Below are positions 20,201 to 26,744 of a stretch of DNA of 64,000 nucleotides, piece by piece. Under the pieces are notes generated by a model. That model searched no databases. It was given only the letters and a program-made list of their open reading frames with translations, and had not been told where the DNA came from. How positions within the stretch are numbered: the first letter of the stretch is position 1; each line of letters opens with the position of its first letter. A program made the translations under genes and the position numbers. This stretch comes from Verrucomicrobiota bacterium (GTDB lineage: Bacteria; Verrucomicrobiota; Verrucomicrobiia; Limisphaerales; J093), in NCBI GenBank assembly GCA_016716505.1, contig JADJWF010000011.1:820792-884791 (forward strand). The letters are read 5' to 3'.

Positions 20201-20587
20201 GGTGACCGACTGTTCGCCCACAAGCCGGCCGGCGTCGTCGAAGAAGCTCAGCCGCGAGGCGGAGATTGTGGCCGGATCGTTCCGGTCCACGTGGCGAAAC
20301 GCCGCCAGCGGCACCGGCGCGCCGAAGTCGAACTCGACGAACGTTTCCGTGCCCTTGCTGCTCGACGAGTACTCGGAACGCACGTTGCCATCGGTCAGGT
20401 GCGCCACGCGGTGATTGCCGCCGGGAAAATCCGGTGCGCTGGCCGTGATCCGCGGCGCGGGCACGGGCAGCAGCCGGACAAAGTCCCCGGCGCCCGCCGG
20501 GAGCAACGTGAACAGGGCGGCCGTCACCAGCGCGAGCGAGATAGGTCTCCGAAGGTCAGCAGCGAATCGCATGGAAGGGGCGTTCAT
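17261..20587 (-). CDS. Secreted glycoside hydrolase family 38-like alpha-mannosidase
   Basis: An 1108-residue exported protein. A signal peptide spans residues 1-34. It is followed by a discoidin-like (F5/8C) sugar-binding region (about 35-170, HLTDGNVRSEYSSSSKGTETFVEFDFG) and a linker domain. The GH38-like catalytic barrel shows PHSHTDIGYTE with metal ligands His286, His288 and Asp290, and SDVPGYTWG with the candidate nucleophile Asp405. HTWGAW lies later, and all-beta C-terminal domains typical of GH38 follow. It probably trims alpha-mannose residues from exogenous glycans. The open frame extends to 21835, but the added part runs through a repeat and a truncated gene, so ATG 20587 is chosen (20572 is possible). 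Confidence 0.85.
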   Translation of the reverse strand: MNAPSMRFAADLRRPISLALVTAALFTLLPAGAGDFVRLLPVPAPRITASAPDFPGGNHRVAHLTDGNVRSEYSSSSKGTETFVEFDFGAPVPLAAFRHVDRNDPATISASRLSFFDDAGRLVGEQSVTHANERGGVTFVAWPQPVTARRVRWQVTGLGPQNYSTVGGAEIEFFRAGETESLPRGLTIEARAKPLAEKTPAGLRQPVRVTLHHPYAQPVPATLTVTGAAPLSFALKPGTQTVEVSLPEAVSDTPTRITVEALGQVVATADLVRKPVRQLTVYVLPHSHTDIGYTEIQTAIEDRQVQNLVDGIAHADRTKDYPEGARFVWNVEVLWAADLYLRRLDDAQRARFFDAVKRGQVALCGMYLNELTGLCRPEELVRLFRFATKLSEQTGQPIDAAMISDVPGYTWGTVTAMAHAGIRYFSTAPNYFDRIGTILREWENRPFWWIGPDGRTKVLTWIPFWGYAMSHRYGKLSPQLVDEFYDGLEQRGYPYDIAHVRWAGHGDNAVPDPAICDFVRDWNARYAWPRFIISGASEAFRALEARYGDQLPRATGDWTPYWEDGAGSSARETAMNRQSSERMTQAEALFALRAPRVYPVAAFEDAWTRVLLYSEHTWGAWCSVSEPGRKETIEQWDIKRGYAEAADRQSRELLARAAVAAAGTGEATPAGGLDVFNTTSWERTELVTVPAELSAAGDRVTDAQGRVVPSQRLRSGELVFLATKVPPLAARRYVVSAGAAPRQGSATARGAVLDNGRVRVRVDEVTGGLAELTARGLPGNFADTSGGETLNDYRYLIGDDVKDVQRNGPVRISVGEPGPLVASLIIESDAPGCRSLRREVRVVAGFDHVELINQVDKARLAAPSYLAREGKESLNFAFPFLVPEGDLVLDLPLGWMRPEADQLPSACKNWFTIGRWANVWNRQRGITWVTLDAPLVQVGELTATLLNSQANPDVWRQTVPRTQRLYSWAMNNHWGTNYRAYQEGLTVFRFVLRPFRKHDAAEASRFATGFTQPLLPVPAAGPAPSGEPLFRVTPASALVTGLKPADDGEGWIIRLFGAAEREESARLRWSGRTPRAIHLSDTSERRGPLVRGTVKVPSRGLVTLRADW

Positions 20588-20679
20588 GTGAAGTCGCCCG
20601 GATGCTGGACCTCCGGCCGCCCGGCGTAAAGCGGAACCCCGTTTGCGAACGAGTGTGGCGGACGGCGGGGGGGGGCGAC

Positions 20680-20740
20680 TGGTCGGCGGGACGCCGACCA
20701 GAGCAGGCGAGACGCCCGCGCTCCCCCGGACCGTCGCGGC
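20680..20740. repeat. Palindromic interspersed repeat
   Basis: A perfect 9-bp stem with 3-nt loop (TGGTCGGCG, GGA, CGCCGACCA; 20680-20700) is followed directly by GAGCAGGCGAGACGCCCGCG. Read on the minus strand, the unit translates to the AGVSPALVGVPPTSRP type of artefact. From memory, this looks like repeats scattered in some verrucomicrobial genomes. Only one copy lies in the window, so this rests on form and recognition. Confidence 0.4.
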
Positions 20741-20829
20741 CCTTGGTGCCGCCGGCGCTTCCGTGGGCCGGCGTACCGGAAGTTTTCCGCCACGCGCCAT
20801 CAAGCGGCAGTGCCGGGTGGGGGCTTGGG

Positions 20830-21775
20830 TTACGGGGTGGCGGAGGATAGCTTCGCCAGCACCGGCAGGACCGGGCCCAGCAAGGCCGCGTCGGGCGGCT
20901 TGCCCAGCGTTTCGCTGAGGCGCTGATACTCCTGCACCAGCCAGGCCATCACCGGCTGGTGCGCCGCGGGCAGGGCAAGGAAATACGGTGTCAGCAGCCC
21001 AATCCCCTCGGCGAAGCTGGCCCGCGCTTCGACAGCGCGTTCGTTGCCCTCCAGCACGGATCCCAAGACTCCCAGCGAACTGGCCAAATCCGGGGTGAAG
21101 GCGTCGGGATTGGCCCGCGCCAGCGCCCGCCTCAACTCGACCGCCTCCTGCGCCGGCCCCAGCGCCTCCGCCCGCCGGCCCAACGCGCTCAACCAGATCG
21201 CCAAGACGGTGGCTAGCCGGGCACGTGGGGCTTTCAACTCCGGCTGACCGGCGTGGTCCGCAGCTTTGATCCGATCGTAAAGCTGCCGCGCGATGTCGGC
21301 CAGCACGGGCCGCAGCAGGACCGTTTGGCCGGGCGCGGGCATGCCGTCCACAAGCTTCTCCAGCCGGCGGGCAAGGACGGCAGCGGGCGGTAGCTCGTGC
21401 GCGAGCAAGGCGGCGGCGTGCGCGAGCACGTTCTGGACGGGGCGGGGGTCTTGCGGTGGTGGGGAAGTCTGGAACGCCTTCACGGCGGTGGCGAAGGCGG
21501 CCACCACCCAGTCGGCGAGCGCGAGGAGGACGGGGGCCGTATCGGCCGGGGCGGTGGCAGTTCCGCCAGGTTTTGGAGTGCGCCAGTCCGCTGGCGCTTT
21601 TTCCCCGCCCGACGCGCCCGAAAGCGGCAGAGGGCTGCCGCAGTCCAAGACGCTGGCGCGCTCCACGGCGTAGCGGTAGGCCAGGGCGTGGCAAATGCGC
21701 CAGCGGTCGTCGTCGTCCGTGGGCGGGGTGAGGAAGCCGTGCTGGACAAGCTGGCGCAGGGCGGCTGCTGGCTGC
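20830..21775 (-). pseudogene. 3' remnant of a TPR-repeat protein, invaded by a MITE-like element
   Basis: The C-terminal part of a tetratricopeptide-repeat protein, with no credible start. It reads AALRQLVQHGFLTPPTDDDDRWRICHALAYRYAVERA, then element-derived residues, then TPR-like helices such as LSALGRRAEALGPAQEAVELRRALARANPDAF and SSLGVLGSVLEGNERAVEARASFAEG. It ends at a TAG-type stop at 20830. The upstream coding half, which in related proteins would carry the main domain, is missing; the frame merges into repeat sequence and the radical SAM gene. Probably a non-functional relic. Confidence 0.5.
21574..21665. repeat. 92-bp MITE-like element with 13-bp terminal inverted repeats
   Basis: The left end TGGAGTGCGCCAG (21574-21586) matches the reverse complement of the right end CTGGCGCGCTCCA (21653-21665) at 12 of 13 positions. 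The interior contains AAAGCGGCAG and CAGTCCAAGACGCTGGCGCG, which recur about 180 bp away. There is no transposase. It lies inside the TPR remnant. Confidence 0.5.
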
Positions 21776-21799
21776 CGCTTTGGGGTGCCCCAGGAGGGA

Positions 21800-21847
21800 A
21801 AAGCGGCAGCTCGCCGACTCGCAGCCGCACTCCAAGACGCTGGCGCG
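21800..21847. repeat. Partial second copy of the MITE-like element
   Basis: AAAGCGGCAG at 21800-21809 and a 20-nt end at 21828-21847 match the element at 21574-21665 (19 of 20 identical to 21641-21660). The left terminal repeat is not recognisable. It sits between the TPR remnant and the radical SAM gene. Confidence 0.4.
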
Positions 21848-21919
21848 ACGGGTTTGTCGCTCTCTGACCGGCTTACGCCCGCCGGAGGCTGCGCCAGACC
21901 CTTTCCTGCTCCGCTGTTC

Positions 21920-23281
21920 TCAAGCGTAGCGCCCCGTGTTGTGTTCCGGCTTGAAGAACTCGTGGAGCAGACGGTCCACCTGCAGCAGGCCGGCGCGGGT
22001 GATGGCGATGCGGTCACCGTTGCCGGCGTGGCCGTCGCTGGCGAGGAAGCCCCATTCCTTCAGGGTCGCCAGCGGGGCGGCGAATTTCACGCGCGGGTCT
22101 TCGCCGAACTTCTGCGTGAAGTAGTTCGCGCTGACGCTGCCGAGCTTGAGCTGGAGGATGAGTTCGCGGATGTAGCGTTCCTCGGGCGTCGGGGTCAGGG
22201 CGCGATAGACGGGCAGTTGACCTGCGTTCACGGCGTCCACGTAGGGCTGGAAGTCGTGCTGGTTCTGGTAGTGCGTGCCGCCGATGTGCCCGAAGCTCGC
22301 CACGCCGATGCTCAGCAAGTCCGCGCCGGCCCAGAGGTAATCGCGATAGACGAAGCGGGTCTTCGCCTTGTCCTTCACGGCGGTGTAGGCGCTGCCGACG
22401 GTGTAGCCGGCGCGCTCGAGTTCCTTGAAGGCGTAGTCCACCCAGCGGCGTTTGGTGTCCCAGTCGGCCACGGGCGCGACAAGTTTGCCCTCGGCCTTCA
22501 TCTGCCGGTAGATGCCGGTGTTGAAGGGCACTTCCATCTGGTAAATCGTCACCGAGTCGGGCGCGAGTTCGAGGGTCTTCGCCACCGCCATGCGCCACTT
22601 CTCCTCGGTCTCCTCGACCATGCCGGCGATGAGATCAATGTTGATTTGCGGGAAGCCGACCTCGCGCGCGTAGGCATAGGCGCGGGCGATCTCTTTCGAG
22701 CGATGCGCCCGGCCGTTGATCTCGAGGATGTGGTCGTCGAAGTGCTCGATGCCGAGGCTCAGGCGGGTGACGCCAAGCTCGCGCAGGGCGGCGAGCTTGT
22801 GGTCAGTGAGCGTGCCCGGCTCGGCCTCGAAGGCGACTTCCTCGGCTTCGTCCCAGGGGAGCAGGCGCTTCATGCCGTCGGTGAGGAAGCGGAGCTGGTC
22901 CACGCTCAGGTAGCTGGGCGTGCCGCCGCCGAAATAGATGAAACTCGGCTTGCGCCCGCCGATGAAGGGCTTGCGGGCGTAGATCTCGAGTTCGGCCAGG
23001 AGGGCGTCGAGGTAGCCGCGGATGGCGGCGGAGTCCTTGTCGGTATAGACCTTGAAGTAGCAAAAGTGGCAGCGTTTACGGCAGAAGGGGATGTGGGCGT
23101 ACACACCGAGCGGGTTGCGACCCGGCAGGCGCTCGAGGGCAGCGAGAAACTCGGGCACGAACTCCGGCTTCCAGAAAGCGAACGGCGGGTAGTTGGAGAC
23201 GAAGTAGTTGCCGGCTGTCGTGGCCTTCTCCAGCGGCGGCTGAGCGGCAGCGGCCGGCGGCTTGGGCAGGGAAGCGTTCAT
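21920..23281 (-). CDS. Radical SAM protein, coproporphyrinogen III oxidase-like (HemN/HemW family)
   Basis: A 453-residue radical SAM enzyme. The cluster motif C67-x3-C71-x2-C74 (CRKRCHFCYF) is canonical for the HemN/HemW group, followed by SFIYFGGGTPSYL, FEAEPGTLT, LSLGIEHFDDHILEINGR and GFPQINIDLIAGMVEET. The C-terminal winged-helix-like region is present. Members either oxidise coproporphyrinogen III or act as heme chaperones; the sequence does not decide between them. ATG 23281 is chosen (the frame is open to 23395 but overlaps the upstream gene). It begins only 4 bp after the ATL-like gene stop, so it is the third gene of a tight operon. Confidence 0.85.
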   Translation of the reverse strand: MNASLPKPPAAAAQPPLEKATTAGNYFVSNYPPFAFWKPEFVPEFLAALERLPGRNPLGVYAHIPFCRKRCHFCYFKVYTDKDSAAIRGYLDALLAELEIYARKPFIGGRKPSFIYFGGGTPSYLSVDQLRFLTDGMKRLLPWDEAEEVAFEAEPGTLTDHKLAALRELGVTRLSLGIEHFDDHILEINGRAHRSKEIARAYAYAREVGFPQINIDLIAGMVEETEEKWRMAVAKTLELAPDSVTIYQMEVPFNTGIYRQMKAEGKLVAPVADWDTKRRWVDYAFKELERAGYTVGSAYTAVKDKAKTRFVYRDYLWAGADLLSIGVASFGHIGGTHYQNQHDFQPYVDAVNAGQLPVYRALTPTPEERYIRELILQLKLGSVSANYFTQKFGEDPRVKFAAPLATLKEWGFLASDGHAGNGDRIAITRAGLLQVDRLLHEFFKPEHNTGRYA

Positions 23282-23285
23282 GGGG

Positions 23286-23768
23286 TCAAAGTCGGGCCAA
23301 CACCGAATCAAACCGCGGAATCTTTGGCGGCAGTTTGCCTTTCGCCGGCAAGAGCGGGTGGCCTTCGGCGCGCAGGCGCCGCGCCTGCTCGGCAACGCCG
23401 CCGGGGAATTTCGGGTTCAGTTTGCCGCCTTCTTTCAACACTCGACACCAAGGCGTGACGCGCTGGCGGCCCTCGGCTTCGTCCTCGGCCGCCGCGTGGG
23501 CGGCGATCCACGTGAAGAGGTCCGTGGTCATCGGGCAGCCGATCGTTGGGCCGTGCTGCCGGGCGATGTCGGCCCGCAGCGCGTTGATGGTCGTGACGCG
23601 GCCCTTGCGCACGCGGCGGATGAGGGCGTCCTCCTCGCGTGGCGCCGGGATGGCGCAGGTGCCTTCGCCCCAGCTTTTGCGGAGCTTGCCGGTGATGGAG
23701 ATGACCTTGGGCAGGCCCGTGTCGTCGGCGAGCGTCTCGTGCCAGGAGGTGGGTTTGCGGGTGTTCAT
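23286..23768 (-). CDS. MGMT/ATL-like alkyltransferase-fold protein
   Basis: A 160-residue protein of the MGMT fold. Visible are the basic KSWGEGTCAIPAPREEDALIRRV, the helix-turn-helix part KGRVTTINALRADIARQHG and, near the C-terminus, TPWCRVLKEGGKLNPKFPGG. In true alkyltransferases the active site is PCHRV; here the equivalent reads PWCRV (106-110), so Trp replaces the acceptor Cys, as in ATL proteins. It may recognise alkylated bases and recruit repair rather than demethylate. The ATG overlaps the stop of the PQQ-propeller gene (ATGA), indicating translational coupling. Confidence 0.7.
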   Translation of the reverse strand: MNTRKPTSWHETLADDTGLPKVISITGKLRKSWGEGTCAIPAPREEDALIRRVRKGRVTTINALRADIARQHGPTIGCPMTTDLFTWIAAHAAAEDEAEGRQRVTPWCRVLKEGGKLNPKFPGGVAEQARRLRAEGHPLLPAKGKLPPKIPRFDSVLARL

Positions 23769-24886
23769 TTGGCGCCAAAGCAGTACACGCTGCCGTCCTC
23801 GCTGCCGATGACCACCTTGCCGCCCGCGACGGCCGGTGACGCCGTCACCGCCCCGCCGATGTCGTAATGCCAGAGCTCCTTGCCGTCCGCGAGCGACACG
23901 ATGTAGAGCCTCCCGTCGTCTGATCCCACGACGACCTTGTTGCCAACGACGACGGGCGAACTGTCCACCTTGCCCCGCGCGGCAAACGACCAGAGCGGCT
24001 TGCCGTCTGCCTTGTTCACGCAGTGCAGCCGCCGGTCGCGGCCGCCGAAGACCACCCGGTCCGCGGTCACGGCGGGGGAGGAGAAGTACGGGAAGTTGCG
24101 ATCCTTGAACGTCCACACCCGCTCGCCCTTGGCGATGTCCACGCATTGGAACTCGTTCTGGTAATGGCCGAAGTACGCGCGGTCGCCTTCCAGCGCGACC
24201 GACCCGGCGATGTAGGCGCCCGCCTCGACCTCCTTGAGCTTCTGGCCGTCGGCGAGGTTGATGACGTGCAAGATCGCATCGCAGCCGCCGAAGACGGTTC
24301 GGCCTTGGGCGACGGACGGGGCGCCGTTGATGTAATTGCCGGTCTCGTAGGTCCAGTTGGTTTTGCCGGTGGCGGCGTCGAGGGCGTACAGCTTGAAATC
24401 ATAGCTGCCGACGAGAACCCAATTGGCGTCGCCGCTCGGGGCTTTCACCCAGTTGGGCGCGCCGAGGATTTTGTCTCCCGTCTCGGCCTTCCAGAGGAGT
24501 TTTCCGTCCGCCGCGTTCAGGGCATAGACATAGGCGTCGCCACCCCCGAAATACACGCGGCCGTCGAGGACGAGCGGTGAGGATTCGATCGGCGCATCCG
24601 TTTTGAAGGTCCACAGCTTCTGGCCGTCAGCGAGATTCAGCGCATAGAGAAGGCCGTCGTCCGAACCGACGAAGACCTTGCCCGCGACCACGGCGGCGGA
24701 CGACTTCACCGGCCCGCCCGTCTTGAACGTCCACAGCAGCGCGGGCTTGTCCGGCAGCGAACCACTGGCGATTCCCAACAGCGCGGGCGAGCCCCGGAAG
24801 CTCGGCCAGTCCGCGTCGGAGGCCCCCGAGGACGCGGGGCCCAGCGCGAGAGTGGCGAAGACCAAAGGGATGATTGACGCCTTCAT
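23765..24886 (-). CDS. Exported PQQ-type beta-propeller protein
   Basis: A 373-residue protein: signal peptide (residues 1-22, KASIIPLVFATLALGPASSG), then at least seven blades of the PQQ/quinoprotein type. Repeated signatures are LLWTFKTGGPVKSSAAVVAGKVFVGSDDGLLYALN, KLWTFKTDAPIESSPLVLDGRVYFGGGDAYVYALN and related strings ending at GGKVVIGSEDGSVYCFG. Without an enzyme domain it is probably a scaffold or binding protein in the periplasm; it may or may not bind PQQ. ATG 24886 is chosen because it starts the signal peptide. Its stop overlaps the next gene's start by 4 nt (ATGA). Confidence 0.85.
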   Translation of the reverse strand: MKASIIPLVFATLALGPASSGASDADWPSFRGSPALLGIASGSLPDKPALLWTFKTGGPVKSSAAVVAGKVFVGSDDGLLYALNLADGQKLWTFKTDAPIESSPLVLDGRVYFGGGDAYVYALNAADGKLLWKAETGDKILGAPNWVKAPSGDANWVLVGSYDFKLYALDAATGKTNWTYETGNYINGAPSVAQGRTVFGGCDAILHVINLADGQKLKEVEAGAYIAGSVALEGDRAYFGHYQNEFQCVDIAKGERVWTFKDRNFPYFSSPAVTADRVVFGGRDRRLHCVNKADGKPLWSFAARGKVDSSPVVVGNKVVVGSDDGRLYIVSLADGKELWHYDIGGAVTASPAVAGGKVVIGSEDGSVYCFGAK

Positions 24887-24970
24887 GCGGCCATTATCGG
24901 TCGGCTCCCCGGGGCTGGCAAACGGCAAGGCGGGTTGTTTCCGCGCGGCGGCCCTGCTCCGGCGGTGCCT

Positions 24971-25876
24971 TCAACGGCGCGGTGCATCCGGCGCCGGCGC
25001 GAGGAGGTCATCCACCGCGAGTGCCAGGGCTTCCAGGTAGGCGTCACCCGCGGGATGATGGGTCAGGGCCACCAGCACATAATGCCGGCCCGGGCCGGTG
25101 ATCACGGCCGAGTCGTGGAACCAGTCCTGCCACCAACCGGATTTGCGGCGCAGTTCCAGCCCGCGTCCTGCCAGCGCCCGCACAAACCGGTCATTCAGGT
25201 GCGGGATGTCCGGCGAGGCAAAGATCTCGCGCATGACTTGCGACGCGGCGGGTGAGACCAGTCGGCCTTGTTCCAGCAACAGGTAGAACCGCAGAACCTG
25301 GCGCACCGTGGCCGCGTGCGAGTGATCCCCCACCGGATCTCCCACGCGTTCTCCGCCCTGGCCGTAGTGCTTGCCCAGCCAGATCCCGCCGCCGTGCCGT
25401 GGGTCGTAAAACCGATACTGGTCGAGCACCTCCCGGATGGCAGTGAGGCCCAACTCGCGGGAATATTTTGCCGCCAGCTCATTGCTGGACTGCTTGATCA
25501 TCAGCCCCAACTCGTGACGCGTGGCCGCGGAAAGATTCGTGGTCGCATCGGGCCGCAGTTGAAACCACGCCAGCAAGATGGCGATCTTCGGCAGGCTGGC
25601 CGCGTACTCGACACGGTCGGGACGGAGCATCGCCAGCCGGAGCGTCCGCAGGTCCAACAAGCCGACGGCAGTTTGCTCCGGGGTCATGCCGAATCGGTGA
25701 CGCAAGTCGGCATCTATCGCTTCGAGTTTCGCCTGCAGTCCGGCGTCGGTGGGCGTGGAGTAATCCAGCGCGTAGCGGTGGAACGACGGGGTCATGGATG
25801 AAGGCAGCGTGGCGCAGCCGGCAAAGACGCCGGCGAGCAGCACGCCGGCGGTCAGGGTGCGCAGTTTGGTCATCAT
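24971..25876 (-). CDS. Lipoprotein serine hydrolase of the class A beta-lactamase fold
   Basis: A 301-residue lipoprotein: a positively charged start, hydrophobic segment and lipobox VFAGC with Cys21. The beta-lactamase/transpeptidase triad is visible as S94-L-P-K97 (SxxK), SSN at 130-132 (SDN position) and K245-S-G (KTG position). HGGGIWLGKHYG and SGWWQDWFHDSAVITGPGRHYVLVALTHH fit the fold. It may hydrolyse beta-lactams or act on peptidoglycan; no omega-loop Glu motif was identified, so resistance should not be assumed. ATG 25876 (or 25873) starts the signal. It is 84 bp upstream of the PQQ-propeller gene on the same strand. Confidence 0.75.
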   Translation of the reverse strand: MMTKLRTLTAGVLLAGVFAGCATLPSSMTPSFHRYALDYSTPTDAGLQAKLEAIDADLRHRFGMTPEQTAVGLLDLRTLRLAMLRPDRVEYAASLPKIAILLAWFQLRPDATTNLSAATRHELGLMIKQSSNELAAKYSRELGLTAIREVLDQYRFYDPRHGGGIWLGKHYGQGGERVGDPVGDHSHAATVRQVLRFYLLLEQGRLVSPAASQVMREIFASPDIPHLNDRFVRALAGRGLELRRKSGWWQDWFHDSAVITGPGRHYVLVALTHHPAGDAYLEALALAVDDLLAPAPDAPRR

Positions 25877-26064
25877 GTCGCTTCGGTCGGTTGAGGGCGT
25901 CGGCATCGCGAACCCACGGAGCGTGAAGTTGGGGCGGGGTGAGCACAAGGTCGAGAAGGACCGGGGCCAAACCGGGTCGGAGGGAGAAACAGTCGTGCTC
26001 GGGCGCGGCGATCAGAACTCTTGGCGGCTGTGGACGAGAAGGTATCCTCGGCCGTGCAATCGTT

Positions 26065-26695
26065 ATGACGCCCGCGCCCGGTGGCGAAACCGCTCCTCAA
26101 TCCCTCGCTGACCGCAGCGCCCGATTGTTTGTGGCAATCAAATGTCCGTCGGCCCTCGTGAGGCCGCTGATGGCGTTGCAACGCCGTTGGGAGGAAGGTC
26201 TGCCGCGCCGGTTGGTTCGCTGGGTGTCGGAACATCAGTTCCACATTACCCTGTTGTTTTTCGGCCGGGTGGCGCGGGAACGAATGGATGAGTTGACCGG
26301 GCGGTTGGCCGACGCCACCGCCGACTGTCCGGCGCTCCCGCTGGGTTTGATCGGCGTGGGCGTTTTTCCCGACTGGCGGCATCCCCGCGTGCTGTGGACG
26401 GGCGTGGACGGCGAACTGGCGGAGCTTGCTGCGCTTCAACGGCGGATCTGGGAAGTCGGCCGGGCCTGTGGAGAAGCCCGAGGACCGAGACTTTCACGCT
26501 CATGTCACGTTGGGGCGAGTGATGGGCCGGGAACGCGCGGATGGCGACGCCGTGCGCCGGGCGGCGGGCAAAGACCTCCAGGCGCGCTGGGGGAGTTGGC
26601 AGGCGACTGAGGTGATCCTGATGAGCAGTGAGCTCCGGCCCGGCGGCTCGGTGTACTCGGACCTCGCGACCTTTCCGCTTCGACCGGCCTCGTGA
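26065..26695 (+). pseudogene. thpR: RNA 2',3'-cyclic phosphodiesterase (2'-5' RNA ligase family), frameshifted
   Basis: A two-histidine phosphodiesterase that opens 2',3'-cyclic phosphate RNA ends. From ATG 26065 the first HxT motif appears as HITLLFFG, preceded by RLFVAIKCPSALV. The second motif, HAHVTLGR, lies in the next frame (26480-26695) and ends STOP after FPLRPAS. The frame changes near 26470: the extra G in TGTGGAGAAG breaks the reading frame between GRAC and EKPEDRD. Both motifs are intact once a single base is removed, so a sequencing error or recent mutation is likely. It lies 50 bp upstream of uvrA. Confidence 0.8.
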
Positions 26696-26744
26696 AGCGC
26701 GGCCGGCGGGCTCGACCCGCCGCGGGGCGCTGCTAGCTTGCGGC

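Noticed and set aside
17066..20629. 1187-codon open frame on the plus strand
   Set aside because: Antisense shadow of the GH38 gene; Arg/Pro/His-rich with no domain. GC-rich codons keep the antisense frame open.
20588..21835. N-terminal extension of the GH38 gene up to 21835
   Set aside because: The extension runs through a palindromic repeat and over the TPR remnant, and a proper signal peptide begins at 20587.
24971..25876. Antibiotic-resistance beta-lactamase
   Set aside because: The SxxK and KSG motifs are present, but the SDN position reads SSN and no omega-loop Glu could be placed; only the fold is claimed.
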